A stretch of 64,000 nt of DNA from Allostella vacuolata (GTDB taxonomy: Bacteria; Pseudomonadota; Alphaproteobacteria; ATCC43930; Allostellaceae): the NCBI GenBank assembly GCA_006739055.1, contig AP019702.1, forward strand, positions 1,240,501 through 1,304,500, written 5' to 3'. The position numbers were made by a program, and so were the translations under genes. The notes under the pieces are model-generated. The model did no database searches. It was given only the letters and a program-made list of their open reading frames with translations, and had not been told where the DNA came from. Positions 22,784 through 31,398 of the stretch are shown here, piece after piece. Each line of letters begins with the position of its first letter. Positions within the stretch are counted from its first letter, which is position 1.

Positions 22784-23686
22784 CTAGAACCGGCCCGCCA
22801 GGAAGTCCTCGGCTGCCTGGCGGATCTCCGCGTTCGTGTTCATGACGAACGGGCCGTGCCGCGCCACCGGTTCGCCGAGCGGGCGGCCGGCGATGATCAG
22901 CAGGCGCGTCGGCTCGGTGCCGGCGGCGACCGTGATCGCTTCGCCATCGGACAGAAGCCCGATCTCGCTGCGCCGCAACGTCTCCCCGTCGCCCACCGCG
23001 GCGCTGCCGTCATAGACATAGACGAAGGCGTTGTGCCCGGCCGGCACCGGCTGGGTGAAGCGCGCGCCCGGCGCCAGCACCACATCCAGATAGGTGGGGT
23101 CGGTGGCCCCGGTCTCGACCACGCCCTGCACCGTGCCGACCCGGCCGGCGATCACCTTGACCTGGACGCCGTCGGCCGCCGCGACGGTCGGGACCGCCTC
23201 CGGCTCGATGTCCTGGTAGCGCGGCGCCGTCATCTTGTCCTTCGCCGGCAGGTTGACCCAGAGCTGGAAGCCCTGCAGCAGCCCGTCCTCCTGCTCCGGC
23301 ATCTCGGAATGGACGATGCCGCGGCCGGCCGTCATCCATTGCACGCTGCCCGGGCGCAGCAGCCCGACATTGCCCTTGTTGTCGCCGTGGCGCATCCGGC
23401 CCGCCAGCATGTAGGTGACGGTCTCGAAGCCGCGGTGCGGATGGTCCGGGAAGCCGCCGATATAGTCCGCCCCGTCCTCGGAGCGGAACTCGTCGAGCAG
23501 CAGGAACGGGTCGAGGTCGGGCAGGCCGGGGCGGCCGATCACGCGGTTGAGGCGCACCCCGGCGCCGTCGCTGGCCGGCATCGCGGTGTAGGTGCGCTCG
23601 ACCGTGCGCGAAGCGGCTGCGGTCGGCCTGTCGGCTGCGGTCGGCCTGTCGGCTGCGGTCGGTCTGTCGATGGTCCGGGTGGTCAT
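22784..23686 (-). CDS. pirin-family cupin protein
   Basis: The 300-residue bicupin protein has metal-binding motif H-P-H-R-G-F-E-T-V near 95-103, preceded by G-G-F-P-D, and a second half H-S-E-M-P near 140, typical of pirins (Fe-binding; some relatives such as YhhW oxidise quercetin). The C-terminal pirin domain shows P-L-G-E-P-V near 270. AGGAGG lies before the ATG at 23686. The N-terminal 40 residues contain three copies of R-P-T-A-A-D, an unstructured linker not seen in most pirins. No operon partner; followed upstream by an FMN reductase gene in the same direction. Confidence 0.9.
   Translation of the reverse strand: MTTRTIDRPTAADRPTAADRPTAAASRTVERTYTAMPASDGAGVRLNRVIGRPGLPDLDPFLLLDEFRSEDGADYIGGFPDHPHRGFETVTYMLAGRMRHGDNKGNVGLLRPGSVQWMTAGRGIVHSEMPEQEDGLLQGFQLWVNLPAKDKMTAPRYQDIEPEAVPTVAAADGVQVKVIAGRVGTVQGVVETGATDPTYLDVVLAPGARFTQPVPAGHNAFVYVYDGSAAVGDGETLRRSEIGLLSDGEAITVAAGTEPTRLLIIAGRPLGEPVARHGPFVMNTNAEIRQAAEDFLAGRF
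23617..23670 (-). repeat. three 18-bp tandem repeats in the pirin N-terminus
   Basis: Three direct copies of an 18-bp unit (23617-23634, 23635-23652, 23653-23670) encode D-R-P-T-A-A repeats. The first two are identical and the third differs at two positions, suggesting recent slippage expansion and likely length variation among strains. Confidence 0.85.
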
Positions 23687-23799
23687 GGCAGGTTCCTCCT
23701 GTGCCGTGTGACCCCCGATATGCGCCCGGCCCGAAGCCCCCACCAGATGCGCGGCCGGCACGACACCGTTCACCCAGGGCGAACGATCCCCGCCGCCCG

Positions 23800-24360
23800 C
23801 TACCCGGCAGCGGCGGCGGCGAAGGCCGTGAAGCCGGCCAGGAACTGCGCCAGGCGCCGGGTGATCGCCTCGTCGACGAGGCGGCCGTCGCCGTCGAAGA
23901 CCTTGCCGGCCTGGGCCACCATCAGGCGGCCGCCATGCCAGGGCCGGGTGCCCAGCGTGCGCAGCACCGGCAGCCAGTCGTTCTGGGCCAGGATGGTGCC
24001 GAACCCGCCGGGCGAGGCGCCGATCACCGCCACCGGCCGCCCGCCGAAGACGCGGCCGATGTCCGCGGCCGGGCGCGAGGCCCAGTCGATCGCGTTCTTG
24101 AACACGCCCGGGATGCCGTTGTTGTACTCCGGCGTCACCAGCAGCAGCCCGTCCGCCTCGGCGATGGCGTCCTTGAACGCGGTCACCGCGGGCGGAATGC
24201 CCTCGGCCGCCTCCAGGTCGCCGTCATAGAGCGGGATGCCGGCGATGGAGGCGATGTCGAGCGTCGCGCCCTCCGGCATCAAGTCGCGGGCGGCCGCCAG
24301 CAGGCCCGCATTGAACGAGCCGCGCCGCAGGCTGCCGCAAACCCCGACCAGTCTGGTCAT
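23800..24360 (-). CDS. NADPH-dependent FMN reductase (flavodoxin-like, chromate/azo reductase type)
   Basis: The 186-residue protein has the FMN phosphate loop G-S-L-R-R-G-S-F-N (9-17) and the family signature T-P-E-Y-N-N-G-I-P-G-V-F-K-N-A-I-D-W near 76-93, as in ChrR/YieF and ArsH-like reductases. It reduces FMN, quinones or oxyanions with NADPH in the cytoplasm. The C-terminus is Ala-rich. Stands alone between pirin and the M28 peptidase genes, all on the minus strand; gaps of about 75-115 bases suggest separate transcripts. Confidence 0.92.
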   Translation of the reverse strand: MTRLVGVCGSLRRGSFNAGLLAAARDLMPEGATLDIASIAGIPLYDGDLEAAEGIPPAVTAFKDAIAEADGLLLVTPEYNNGIPGVFKNAIDWASRPAADIGRVFGGRPVAVIGASPGGFGTILAQNDWLPVLRTLGTRPWHGGRLMVAQAGKVFDGDGRLVDEAITRRLAQFLAGFTAFAAAAAG

Positions 24361-24437
24361 CCTCGTATCCCCCTCGCGTCTTCAGGACCGGTGATGTCTG
24401 CCAGAAGGCCGTCCATGCCTCAAGGGCGCGCACCCGG

Positions 24438-26207
24438 TCAGCCGGCGGGCGGGGTCCCGATCCTCGCCATCGCCTCGGCCATCAGCTCGGTCGCGTCCGA
24501 CAGGATGTCGGCGGTGCGGTTGCCCTCGCGCCGCAGCTTGGTCTCCAGCATCCAGCGCTCCGGGCCGTCCATCGCCGGCAGGAGCTTGGTGTCGTAGAGC
24601 GCCGGCAGGATGGTGGTCTGCGCGGTCAGGCCGTAGGCGTCGTGCTCGTAGGTGCCGCGCACGGTGCTGGACAGCGGGATCAGCAGCCGGTTGATGCGCT
24701 TCATGGCGAGGTTGATCGCGTCGGCCGGCGCCTCGTCGGCGTCCGCATTGGCGCCATAGCGGGCCCGCCAGCCATCCGCGAAGCCGTCGAACGCGACCGC
24801 CGTCGAATGCAGGCGGCGGGCGCATTCGAGCGCCTGGTCGAGGCCGATGGACTGGCCCGGCTCCTGCAGCGCCTCCAGCCGGGTCACGAACTGGCCCGCG
24901 CTCTCGGCGAAGGCGTAGGGCAGGACGGCCGCCGTGCACAGTTCCCACAGATAGGCGGCATAGATCCGCAGATGGTCGACCATGAACTCGAAGTCGACCT
25001 TGTCGATCGTGCATTCCAGCGAATGGTGCCACCAGCCCCAGTTGGCGAGTGCGGTCTCCTTCAGCTCCTGCTCGGAGAACTGCCCCATGGCGAAGATCAT
25101 CGGGATGCCCATGCCGAACATGGAGCAGTCGCCGTGCTTCTTCTTGCGCTCCCAGGAATAGGAGCGGTTGCCGAGCAGGCGCGCCTCGATCGCCTGGTGG
25201 AAGCGCTTTAGCTCGGTGTTGGAGGACGCGCCCCAGCGCATGGTGCCGGTGCAGGACGGCTGGTCGATCAGGATGTAGCCGACCGCATGGTCGCGCAGCC
25301 GGCGCCAGTTCTGGTCGACATACCAGGTCGAGCCGACCATGGTCCCGGTCTCGTGCCCGGTCCAGAAGCCGGCGACGATGCCGCGGCGCAGCAGGTGGCG
25401 GTGCTGGTGGAAGACCCGCATCAGCTCCAGGATGACGGCGTTGCCCGACGCGTTGTCGGTCGATGCCGGGCCCGGCCAGGAATCCTGGTGGCCGGCCAGG
25501 ACGACGAAGTCGTCGCTGCGGGCGCCGGGGATGACGCCCTCGGTCAGGTGCACCGGGGTCCAGCGGTTGTCGACCTCGGCCGTCAGCTCGACCGTGACCG
25601 GGCCGGCCGCGCACAGGTCCTTCAGGCGCAGGCCCGGCCCGCGGGCGGTGGCGATGCAGGGCAGGGTCGGCATCTCGGTGCGGAAGGTCTCGGGCGTCGG
25701 GTTGCCCCAGGCGGGCTTGACCGAGCCGAAGGGAACGGCGGTGTCGTCGGGCCGGCCCCAGTTCATCATGATGGCGGCGGCCGCCCCCATCTCGGCGGCG
25801 ATGCGCTGCTTCTCGTGCCGGGCGGGCGCGTAGCTGAGCTCGGTCAGGATGATCTTGCCGCGGACGTCCTTGCCCTCGTAGTCGGCATAGGCGCCCGAGC
25901 CGACATAGACCAGCTCGCCCACCAGCCCCTCGGCCGGCTCGCTGTGGCCCAGCGTGTTCGCCTCGATCTCCATCGCGACCGGCGCCGTCACCCGCAGGCG
26001 CGCCGCGCCGGGGAAGCTGACCAGGCCCGGGAACTCGTGCACCCGCGCCTCGATCCCCTCGGCGGCCATCCGGTCGCGGCTGTATTCGGCCATGCGCCGG
26101 CCGTTCTCGGACCCGGCCAGGCGGGACGGGATATGGTCGCTGATATGGATCGTCGTCCGTTCCACATTGTCGACGGCCAGCGCGTTCAGGATGGATTGCT
26201 CGGACAT
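24438..26207 (-). CDS. M28-family zinc peptidase with PA domain
   Basis: The 589-residue protein has a PA-like insert (about 100-200) inside an M28 aminopeptidase/glutamate-carboxypeptidase-type domain. Zinc and catalytic segments are visible: G-H-Q-D-S-W, S-T-D-N-A-S-G-N and W-T-G-H-E-T-G (about residues 240-315), then H-H-S-L-E-C later. There is no signal peptide, so it acts in the cytoplasm on imported substrate. It is the last gene of the minus-strand operon with a Dpp-type importer; 23 bases separate it from dppF. Many such homologues remove N-terminal residues or split N-acyl or gamma-glutamyl-like bonds. AGGAAA lies before the ATG at 26207. Confidence 0.87.
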   Translation of the reverse strand: MSEQSILNALAVDNVERTTIHISDHIPSRLAGSENGRRMAEYSRDRMAAEGIEARVHEFPGLVSFPGAARLRVTAPVAMEIEANTLGHSEPAEGLVGELVYVGSGAYADYEGKDVRGKIILTELSYAPARHEKQRIAAEMGAAAAIMMNWGRPDDTAVPFGSVKPAWGNPTPETFRTEMPTLPCIATARGPGLRLKDLCAAGPVTVELTAEVDNRWTPVHLTEGVIPGARSDDFVVLAGHQDSWPGPASTDNASGNAVILELMRVFHQHRHLLRRGIVAGFWTGHETGTMVGSTWYVDQNWRRLRDHAVGYILIDQPSCTGTMRWGASSNTELKRFHQAIEARLLGNRSYSWERKKKHGDCSMFGMGIPMIFAMGQFSEQELKETALANWGWWHHSLECTIDKVDFEFMVDHLRIYAAYLWELCTAAVLPYAFAESAGQFVTRLEALQEPGQSIGLDQALECARRLHSTAVAFDGFADGWRARYGANADADEAPADAINLAMKRINRLLIPLSSTVRGTYEHDAYGLTAQTTILPALYDTKLLPAMDGPERWMLETKLRREGNRTADILSDATELMAEAMARIGTPPAG

Positions 26208-26230
26208 CGGATCGGGTTTCCTGGGTGGGC

Positions 26231-27205
26231 TCAGTGACGGGTCGCCGCGGCCGGCTCGGCGCAGCGCAGGCATTCGGCGAAGCCGCCATCGACGGCGACG
26301 GGCGTCGGGCGGGTGCGGCTGCAATCCGCGACGGCGGCCGGGCAGCGCGGGTGGAAGGCGCAGCCGGACGGCGGGTCGAGCGGGTTGGGGAAGGCGAGGC
26401 CGAGCGGTGCCTCGGGCATGCCGGCAAACGGGTCCGGCGTCAGCACCGAGGAGAGCAGGGCCCGGGAATAGGGGTGGCGCGCCTGGGCGAACAGGTTGTC
26501 GGTGTCGCGCTCCTCGACGATGCGCCCCAGATACATGACCGCCACCCGGGTCGCCAGATGCTCGACGACGGCAAGGTTGTGGCTGATCAGGATGTAGGTC
26601 AACCCCAGCTCGTCGCGCAGGTCGAGCAGCAGGTTGAGGATCTGCGACTGCACCGACACGTCGAGCGCCGACGTCGGCTCGTCGGCGATCACCAGCTCCG
26701 GCCGCAGGATGAGCGCGCGGGCGATGGCGACCCGCTGCCGCTGGCCGCCGGACAGCTGGCTCGGATAGGAGTCCGCATGGCGACGCGGCAGGCCGACCAG
26801 GTCCATCTGCTCGGTCACCCGGCGGCGGCGCTCGGCCGCGTCGCCCACCCCGTGGACCAGCAGCGGCAGGCCAATGATCGCGGCGATCGTCTTGCGCGGG
26901 TTGAGGCTGGAATAGGGGTCCTGGAAGATCGGCTGGATCCGGCGGGCGCGCTCCAGCCGGTCGGCGGCGGCGAGCGGCCGGCCGGCGAAGCGGATGTCGC
27001 CGCGGCTGGGTTCCAGCGCGCCCAGCAGCATCCGGGCGAGCGTGGACTTGCCGCAGCCGGATTCCCCCACCAGCCCCAGCACCTCGCCCTTCGCCACCGA
27101 CAGGGACACGCCGTTGACCGCGAACAGCGTGCGGCGCGGCCGCAGCAGCCCGCCGCTGACCTGGAACGAGCGGTAGACGTCGCGGGCTTCGAGCAGCATC
27201 GTCAT
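26231..27205 (-). CDS. peptide ABC transporter ATP-binding protein (DppF type), second system
   Basis: The 324-residue ATPase has [28 protein letters not shown] and [11 protein letters not shown], followed by the C-terminal Cys cluster (G-C-A-F-H-P-R-C-P). Starts at 27205 in an ATGA overlap with the DppD-type gene. Sequence is clearly distinct from the other DppF at 14769, so this is a separate importer and not a recent copy. Confidence 0.95.
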   Translation of the reverse strand: MTMLLEARDVYRSFQVSGGLLRPRRTLFAVNGVSLSVAKGEVLGLVGESGCGKSTLARMLLGALEPSRGDIRFAGRPLAAADRLERARRIQPIFQDPYSSLNPRKTIAAIIGLPLLVHGVGDAAERRRRVTEQMDLVGLPRRHADSYPSQLSGGQRQRVAIARALILRPELVIADEPTSALDVSVQSQILNLLLDLRDELGLTYILISHNLAVVEHLATRVAVMYLGRIVEERDTDNLFAQARHPYSRALLSSVLTPDPFAGMPEAPLGLAFPNPLDPPSGCAFHPRCPAAVADCSRTRPTPVAVDGGFAECLRCAEPAAATRH

Positions 27206-28209
27206 GCGAAGGCCGGCTCCGGTGCGGGGGGCGCGGCGTCGGCCGGCGGCAGGATGCAGCGATAGGCGCGTCCGTCGCCGAGCCCGCGGAGTTCGACCGG
27301 CTGGCGGCAGAGATGCGGGCGCCGGCTCGGGCAGCGGTCGAGGAAGGCGCAGCCCTCGATCCGGCCGGCGAGGTTGGGCACCACGCCCGGGATGGTGCCG
27401 AGGCGGGCGCCGCGCGCGACCGTGCCGGGCCGCGGGATGCAGTCGAGCAGGCCCTGCGTATAGGGGTGGTTCGGCCGCGACAGGACGTCCGCCGCCGGGC
27501 CCGTCTCGACGATCTCGCCCGCATACATGACCGCCACCCGGTCGGCGATGCGCGAGACGACGCCCAGGTCGTGGGTGATGAACAGGAGCCCCATCGAGAA
27601 TTCGCGCTGCAGGTCGATCAGCAGGCGCAGGATCTGCGCCTGGATGGTGACGTCGAGCGCGGTGGTCGGCTCGTCGGCGATGATCAGCTCCGGCCCGCAC
27701 ATCAGGGCCATGGCGATCATCACCCGCTGCCGCAGCCCGCCCGAGAGCTGGTGCGGATACTGGCCGAGCCGGCTGGCGGCCGCACTGATCCCGACCTTCT
27801 CCAGCAGGAACACCGCGCGGTCGCGGGCCTCTGCCCGGCGGACGCGGCGGTGGCGCAGCAGCGCCTCCTCCAGCTGGTTGCCGATCGACCAGGCCGGGTT
27901 GAGGCTGGTCATCGGCTCCTGGAAGATCATCGCCATGCGCTGGCCGCGGATGTCGGACAGCCGGTCCGGGGTCGCATCCAGGATATCCTCGCCGCCCAGC
28001 GTCATGCGGGTGGCGCGGCGCCGGGCGGCCTTGGGCAGCAGCCCCATCACGGCGAGCGAGGTCAGCGACTTGCCGCAGCCGGATTCGCCGACCAGGCACA
28101 GGGTCTCGCCGCGGGCGATCGACAGGGAGATGCCGCGCACCGCGTGCAGCGTGCCGGCGGCGACCGGCAGGTCGACGACCAGGTCCTCGATCTCCAGCAG
28201 CGCGCTCAT
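27202..28209 (-). CDS. peptide ABC transporter ATP-binding protein (DppD type), second system
   Basis: The 335-residue ATPase has [39 protein letters not shown] and I-T-H-D-L-G, followed by the Opp/Dpp C-terminal domain with two Cys. Pairs with the DppF-type ATPase. Starts 13 bases after the DppC-type stop. Confidence 0.95.
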   Translation of the reverse strand: MSALLEIEDLVVDLPVAAGTLHAVRGISLSIARGETLCLVGESGCGKSLTSLAVMGLLPKAARRRATRMTLGGEDILDATPDRLSDIRGQRMAMIFQEPMTSLNPAWSIGNQLEEALLRHRRVRRAEARDRAVFLLEKVGISAAASRLGQYPHQLSGGLRQRVMIAMALMCGPELIIADEPTTALDVTIQAQILRLLIDLQREFSMGLLFITHDLGVVSRIADRVAVMYAGEIVETGPAADVLSRPNHPYTQGLLDCIPRPGTVARGARLGTIPGVVPNLAGRIEGCAFLDRCPSRRPHLCRQPVELRGLGDGRAYRCILPPADAAPPAPEPAFA

Positions 28210-28222
28210 GTGCGGTTCCGGC

Positions 28223-29152
28223 TCATGTACGGTTCTCGGGCGCGGTCACGTCGCGGATGCCGTCGCCCAGCAGGTTGACCGACATGACCAGGGCGAAGAG
28301 GGCGAAGCCCGGGATGCAGATCAGCCACGGCTCGAAGAACATGAAGCTCTTCCCTTCCGAGATCATCAGGCCCCAGGACGGCGTCGGCGGCTGCACGCCG
28401 AGGCCGAGGAAGGACAGGGCGGCCTCCAGCAGGATGGCGTGGGCGATCTCCAGGGTGGCGATGACGATCAGCGGGTTGGCGACGTTGGGCAGGGTCTCGG
28501 TCAGGATGATGCGGCTGGTGGAGCAGCCGATCGCCTGGGCGGCCGCGACATAGTCGAGGTTGCGGACCTGCTGGGTGGCGGCGCGCATGACGACCGCGAA
28601 CCGGTCCCACAGCAGCAATCCCAGCACCAGGATGATGATCTCCAGCGAGCTGCCGACCAGGGAGACGACGGCCAGCGCGATCAGGATCGCCGGCATGGCG
28701 AGGCGGGTGGTGACCAGGGTCGTCACCACCATGTCGACCCGGCCGCCGAAATAGCCGGCGGCGACGCCGAGCGCGGTGCCGACCAGGCCGGACAGGATCA
28801 TCGCCGCGAAGCCGATCAGCAGCGACACCCGGGCGCCGTAGATGATCCGGGACAGGTAGTCGCGGCCGAAGGAATCGGTGCCGAGCGGGTGCGCCCAGGT
28901 GCCCGTCGCCTCCCAGATCGGCTTCAGCATCCGCCGACCGAGGTCCTGGGCATAGGGGTCGTGCGGCGCCAGCAGGGGGGCGGCCAGCGCCAGGAAGAAG
29001 ACGAAGGCGAGGATGCCGCCGCCGATGGTGATGCCGCGGTGGGCGAGCGCGCGGCGGCGCAGGATGGTGCGCGGCGAGGGGGCGGCCGGCTCGCCGGCCG
29101 CGGCGTCGGGCGGCCGCACGACCGCGCCCACGGTGCCTTCGGTGCTGGACAT
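28223..29152 (-). CDS. peptide ABC transporter permease (DppC type), second system
   Basis: The 309-residue protein starts at the ATG at 29152, overlapping the DppB-type stop by one base (TGATG). The cytoplasmic N-terminal 30 residues are Pro/Ala-rich. Then come the first helix (about 42-62), the motif H-P-L-G-T-D-S-F-G-R-D near 92-102 and the C-terminal A-L-S-F-L-G-L-G-V-Q-P-P-T-P. Six helices expected. Channel half of the importer. Confidence 0.94.
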   Translation of the reverse strand: MSSTEGTVGAVVRPPDAAAGEPAAPSPRTILRRRALAHRGITIGGGILAFVFFLALAAPLLAPHDPYAQDLGRRMLKPIWEATGTWAHPLGTDSFGRDYLSRIIYGARVSLLIGFAAMILSGLVGTALGVAAGYFGGRVDMVVTTLVTTRLAMPAILIALAVVSLVGSSLEIIILVLGLLLWDRFAVVMRAATQQVRNLDYVAAAQAIGCSTSRIILTETLPNVANPLIVIATLEIAHAILLEAALSFLGLGVQPPTPSWGLMISEGKSFMFFEPWLICIPGFALFALVMSVNLLGDGIRDVTAPENRT

Positions 29153-30069
29153 CACGACACCCGGATGCGCGGATCGAGCCATGCGTTGAGCACGTCCGCG
29201 AGGAAGGTGAGGAGGACGTAGACGCCGGCGATCATCAGGATGATCGCCTGGATCGTGTCGAAGTCGGCGCGCTGGATCGACTGGTAGGCCAGCCGGCCGA
29301 GGCCGTTCAGCGAGAAGATCGATTCGACCACCACCGAGCCGCCCAGCATGAAGCCGAGCTGGACGGCGGCCACCGCCACCACCGAGACGACGGCGTTGCG
29401 CAGCGCGTGCTTGAACAGGACCACCGGCGGCCGCAGGCCCTTGGCGCGCGCGGTGCGGATGTAGTCGGACCCCAGCACCTCCAGCATGCCGCCGCGCGTC
29501 AGCCGCATCAGGGCCGGCATGGCGTAGTAGCCGAGCACGATCGACGGCATGACGAAGTGCAGCCAGCTGTCGCTGCCGCTGATCGGCAGCCATTCCAGGT
29601 GGACGCCGAAGACCAGGATCAGCAGCAGGGCGAAGAAGAAGCTCGGCATCGCCTGGCCGACCACCGCCGTGCCGAGCGCGAAGCGGTCGAGGAAGGTGTT
29701 GGGCCGCAGGGCCGCGACCACGCCGAGCGGGATCGACACCGCCATCGCCAGGATGATCGAGCACAGCGCCAGCGTGATGGTGACGGGCGCGCGGTCGCCG
29801 ATCAGCTCCAGCACCGGGCTCTTCAGGTAGATGGAATCGCCGAAGTCGCCGGTCATCGCCCGGGTCGCCCAGGCCCAGTACTGGGCCGGCAGCGGCTGGT
29901 CGAACCCGTACATGCGGCGGATGTTCTCGATGTCGGCGACGGTCGCCCCTTCGCCCGCCAGCGCCTGGGCCGGGTCGGCCGCCAGGCGCAGCAGCAGGAA
30001 GGTGGTCGTCGACACCAGCAGGGCGACGACGACCGCAAGCCCGAGGCGTCTCAGCACGAAGGGGAGCAC
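29152..30069 (-). CDS. peptide ABC transporter permease (DppB type), second system
   Basis: The 305-residue permease has the typical start M-L-P-F-V-L-R-R-L. I choose the GTG at 30069 because GGAGG lies 6-10 bases before it; a longer frame to 30147 adds a Pro-rich stretch without membrane character. Conserved features: M-Y-G-F-D-Q-P-L-P-A-Q-Y near 60, R-T-A-R-A-K-G-L near 195 and D-P-R-I-R-V-S at the end. No binding-protein gene adjoins it on this strand; the likely partner is the family 5 binding protein at 34796 across the shared operator. Confidence 0.93.
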   Translation of the reverse strand: MLPFVLRRLGLAVVVALLVSTTTFLLLRLAADPAQALAGEGATVADIENIRRMYGFDQPLPAQYWAWATRAMTGDFGDSIYLKSPVLELIGDRAPVTITLALCSIILAMAVSIPLGVVAALRPNTFLDRFALGTAVVGQAMPSFFFALLLILVFGVHLEWLPISGSDSWLHFVMPSIVLGYYAMPALMRLTRGGMLEVLGSDYIRTARAKGLRPPVVLFKHALRNAVVSVVAVAAVQLGFMLGGSVVVESIFSLNGLGRLAYQSIQRADFDTIQAIILMIAGVYVLLTFLADVLNAWLDPRIRVS

Positions 30070-30100
30070 GGGCGCCTCCGGGTAGGGGAAGGGCGGGGGG

Positions 30101-31315
30101 TCACACCACCTGCCGGCGGGTGAGGTCGGCGATCTCGGCCTCGCCATAGCCGATCTCGGCCAGGATGGCGGCCGTGTCGGCGCCGGCTGCCGGGGCGGCG
30201 CTGGCGATCCGGCTGTCGGTGCGGCTGAGGCGGACCGGCTGGCCGACCAGCGTGATCGGACGGCCGTGGGCCGGCGATTCGACCGCCTGGGCGATGCCGA
30301 GATGGCGGACCTGCGGGTCGGCGAACACCTCGTCGATGCGGTGGATCGGGCCGCAGGGCACGCCGGCCGCGTTCAGCCGCTCCATCCACTCCGCGCTGCC
30401 GCGGCCGGCCAGGCGCTGCTCGATGGCGGCGGTCAGCTGGTCGCGGTTCTGCGAGCGCGCACGGCCGGTGGCGTAGTCGGGATCGGCGATCCAGTCCGCG
30501 GCGTCGAGCGCGCGGCAGAACTTCTCCCAGATCTTCTGGCCGGTGACGGCGATGTTCACATGCCCGTCGGCGGTGGCGAAGACGCCGGTCGGGATGGTGG
30601 TCGGGTGGTTGTTGCCGGCCTGCTTCGGCACCTCGCCATCCATCAGCCAGCGGGTCGCCTGGAAATCCAGCATCGCGACCTGGGCCTGCAGGAGCGAGGT
30701 CTGCACCCACTGCCCGCGGCCCGACCGGGTGCGCTCGTGCAGCGCGGTCAGGATCCCCAGCGCGCAGAACAGGCCCGCCGTCAGGTCGGCGATCGGGATG
30801 CCGACCCGCATCGGCCCGTCCCCCGGCCGCCCGGTGATCGACATCAGCCCGCCCATCCCCTGGGCGATCTGGTCGAAGCCGGCGCGCTCGGCATAGGGCC
30901 CGTCCTGCCCGAAGCCCGAGATGGAGGCATAGACCAGCCGCGGGTTGTCCCGCGACAGCGTCTCGTAGTCGATGCCGAGGCGCGCCTTCACGTCGGGGCG
31001 GAAATTCTCCACCAGCACGTCGGCGGTGGCGACCAGCCGGCGCAGCACCTGGATCCCGTCGGGCGACTTCAGGTCAAGCGTCAGGCTGCGCTTGTTGCGA
31101 TGCAGGTTCTGGAAATCGGGGCCGTTGCGCGGGCCGCCCATCGCCTCGGCGCCGGCCAGCGCCTCCGGCATCTCGATCTTGATGACGTCGGCGCCCCAGT
31201 CGGCGAGCTGCCGCACGGCGGTCGGGCCGGAGCGGACGCGGGTCAGGTCGAGGACGCGGAAATGCGCAAGCGCCACGGCCGGCGGGGCGATCGGGTCGGG
31301 CAGGCTCGTATCCAT
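30101..31315 (-). CDS. class III CoA-transferase (CaiB/BaiF/Frc family)
   Basis: The protein has 404 residues. The N-terminal CoA fold reads L-D-L-T-R-V-R-S-G-P (about 22-31; most relatives have L-A-G-P here), then A-D-V-I-K-I-E near 43-49, R-N-K-R-S-L-T-L-D-L near 72-81, E-N-F-R-P-D-V near 104 and the G-Y..N-P-R-L-V-Y-A-S-I-S-G-F-G segment near 130. The catalytic Asp expected near 175 fits I-A-D-L-T-A-G-L. It moves CoA between carboxylic acids. I choose the ATG at 31315: no Shine-Dalgarno is present, and it sits 30 bases from a TTGACA exactly as the divergent GntR gene does, suggesting a leaderless mRNA. First gene of the minus-strand operon. Confidence 0.9.
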   Translation of the reverse strand: MDTSLPDPIAPPAVALAHFRVLDLTRVRSGPTAVRQLADWGADVIKIEMPEALAGAEAMGGPRNGPDFQNLHRNKRSLTLDLKSPDGIQVLRRLVATADVLVENFRPDVKARLGIDYETLSRDNPRLVYASISGFGQDGPYAERAGFDQIAQGMGGLMSITGRPGDGPMRVGIPIADLTAGLFCALGILTALHERTRSGRGQWVQTSLLQAQVAMLDFQATRWLMDGEVPKQAGNNHPTTIPTGVFATADGHVNIAVTGQKIWEKFCRALDAADWIADPDYATGRARSQNRDQLTAAIEQRLAGRGSAEWMERLNAAGVPCGPIHRIDEVFADPQVRHLGIAQAVESPAHGRPITLVGQPVRLSRTDSRIASAAPAAGADTAAILAEIGYGEAEIADLTRRQVV

Positions 31316-31341
31316 CGGCCGGATGGTCATGGCTGACATGG

Positions 31342-31372
31342 AAACTGTCAACAGGGCTTGTGTTGACAGTTT
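31342..31372. promoter_or_regulatory. 31-bp palindrome (12-bp perfect arms) holding both divergent -35 boxes
   Basis: Bases 31342-31353 and 31361-31372 are perfect reverse complements around 7 bases. The arms contain TTGACA facing each way (31363-31368 on plus, 31346-31351 on minus). In both directions exactly 30 bases lie between TTGACA and the ATG (31399 and 31315), with weak -10 candidates CTCAAT (plus) and GACCAT (minus) 17 bases after it. Binding of the GntR/FCD protein encoded at 31399 here would block both promoters at once. Confidence 0.75.
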
Positions 31373-31398
31373 TCGGTTTGCGCGGCTCAATCGGCGCC

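Noticed and set aside
24438-27524. Apparent 1000-codon fusion of a transporter-like part and the M28 peptidase
   Set aside because: The first 440 codons read the DppF gene out of frame (Arg/Pro/Ala-rich); the real peptidase starts at 26207 with a ribosome site and a proper N-terminus.
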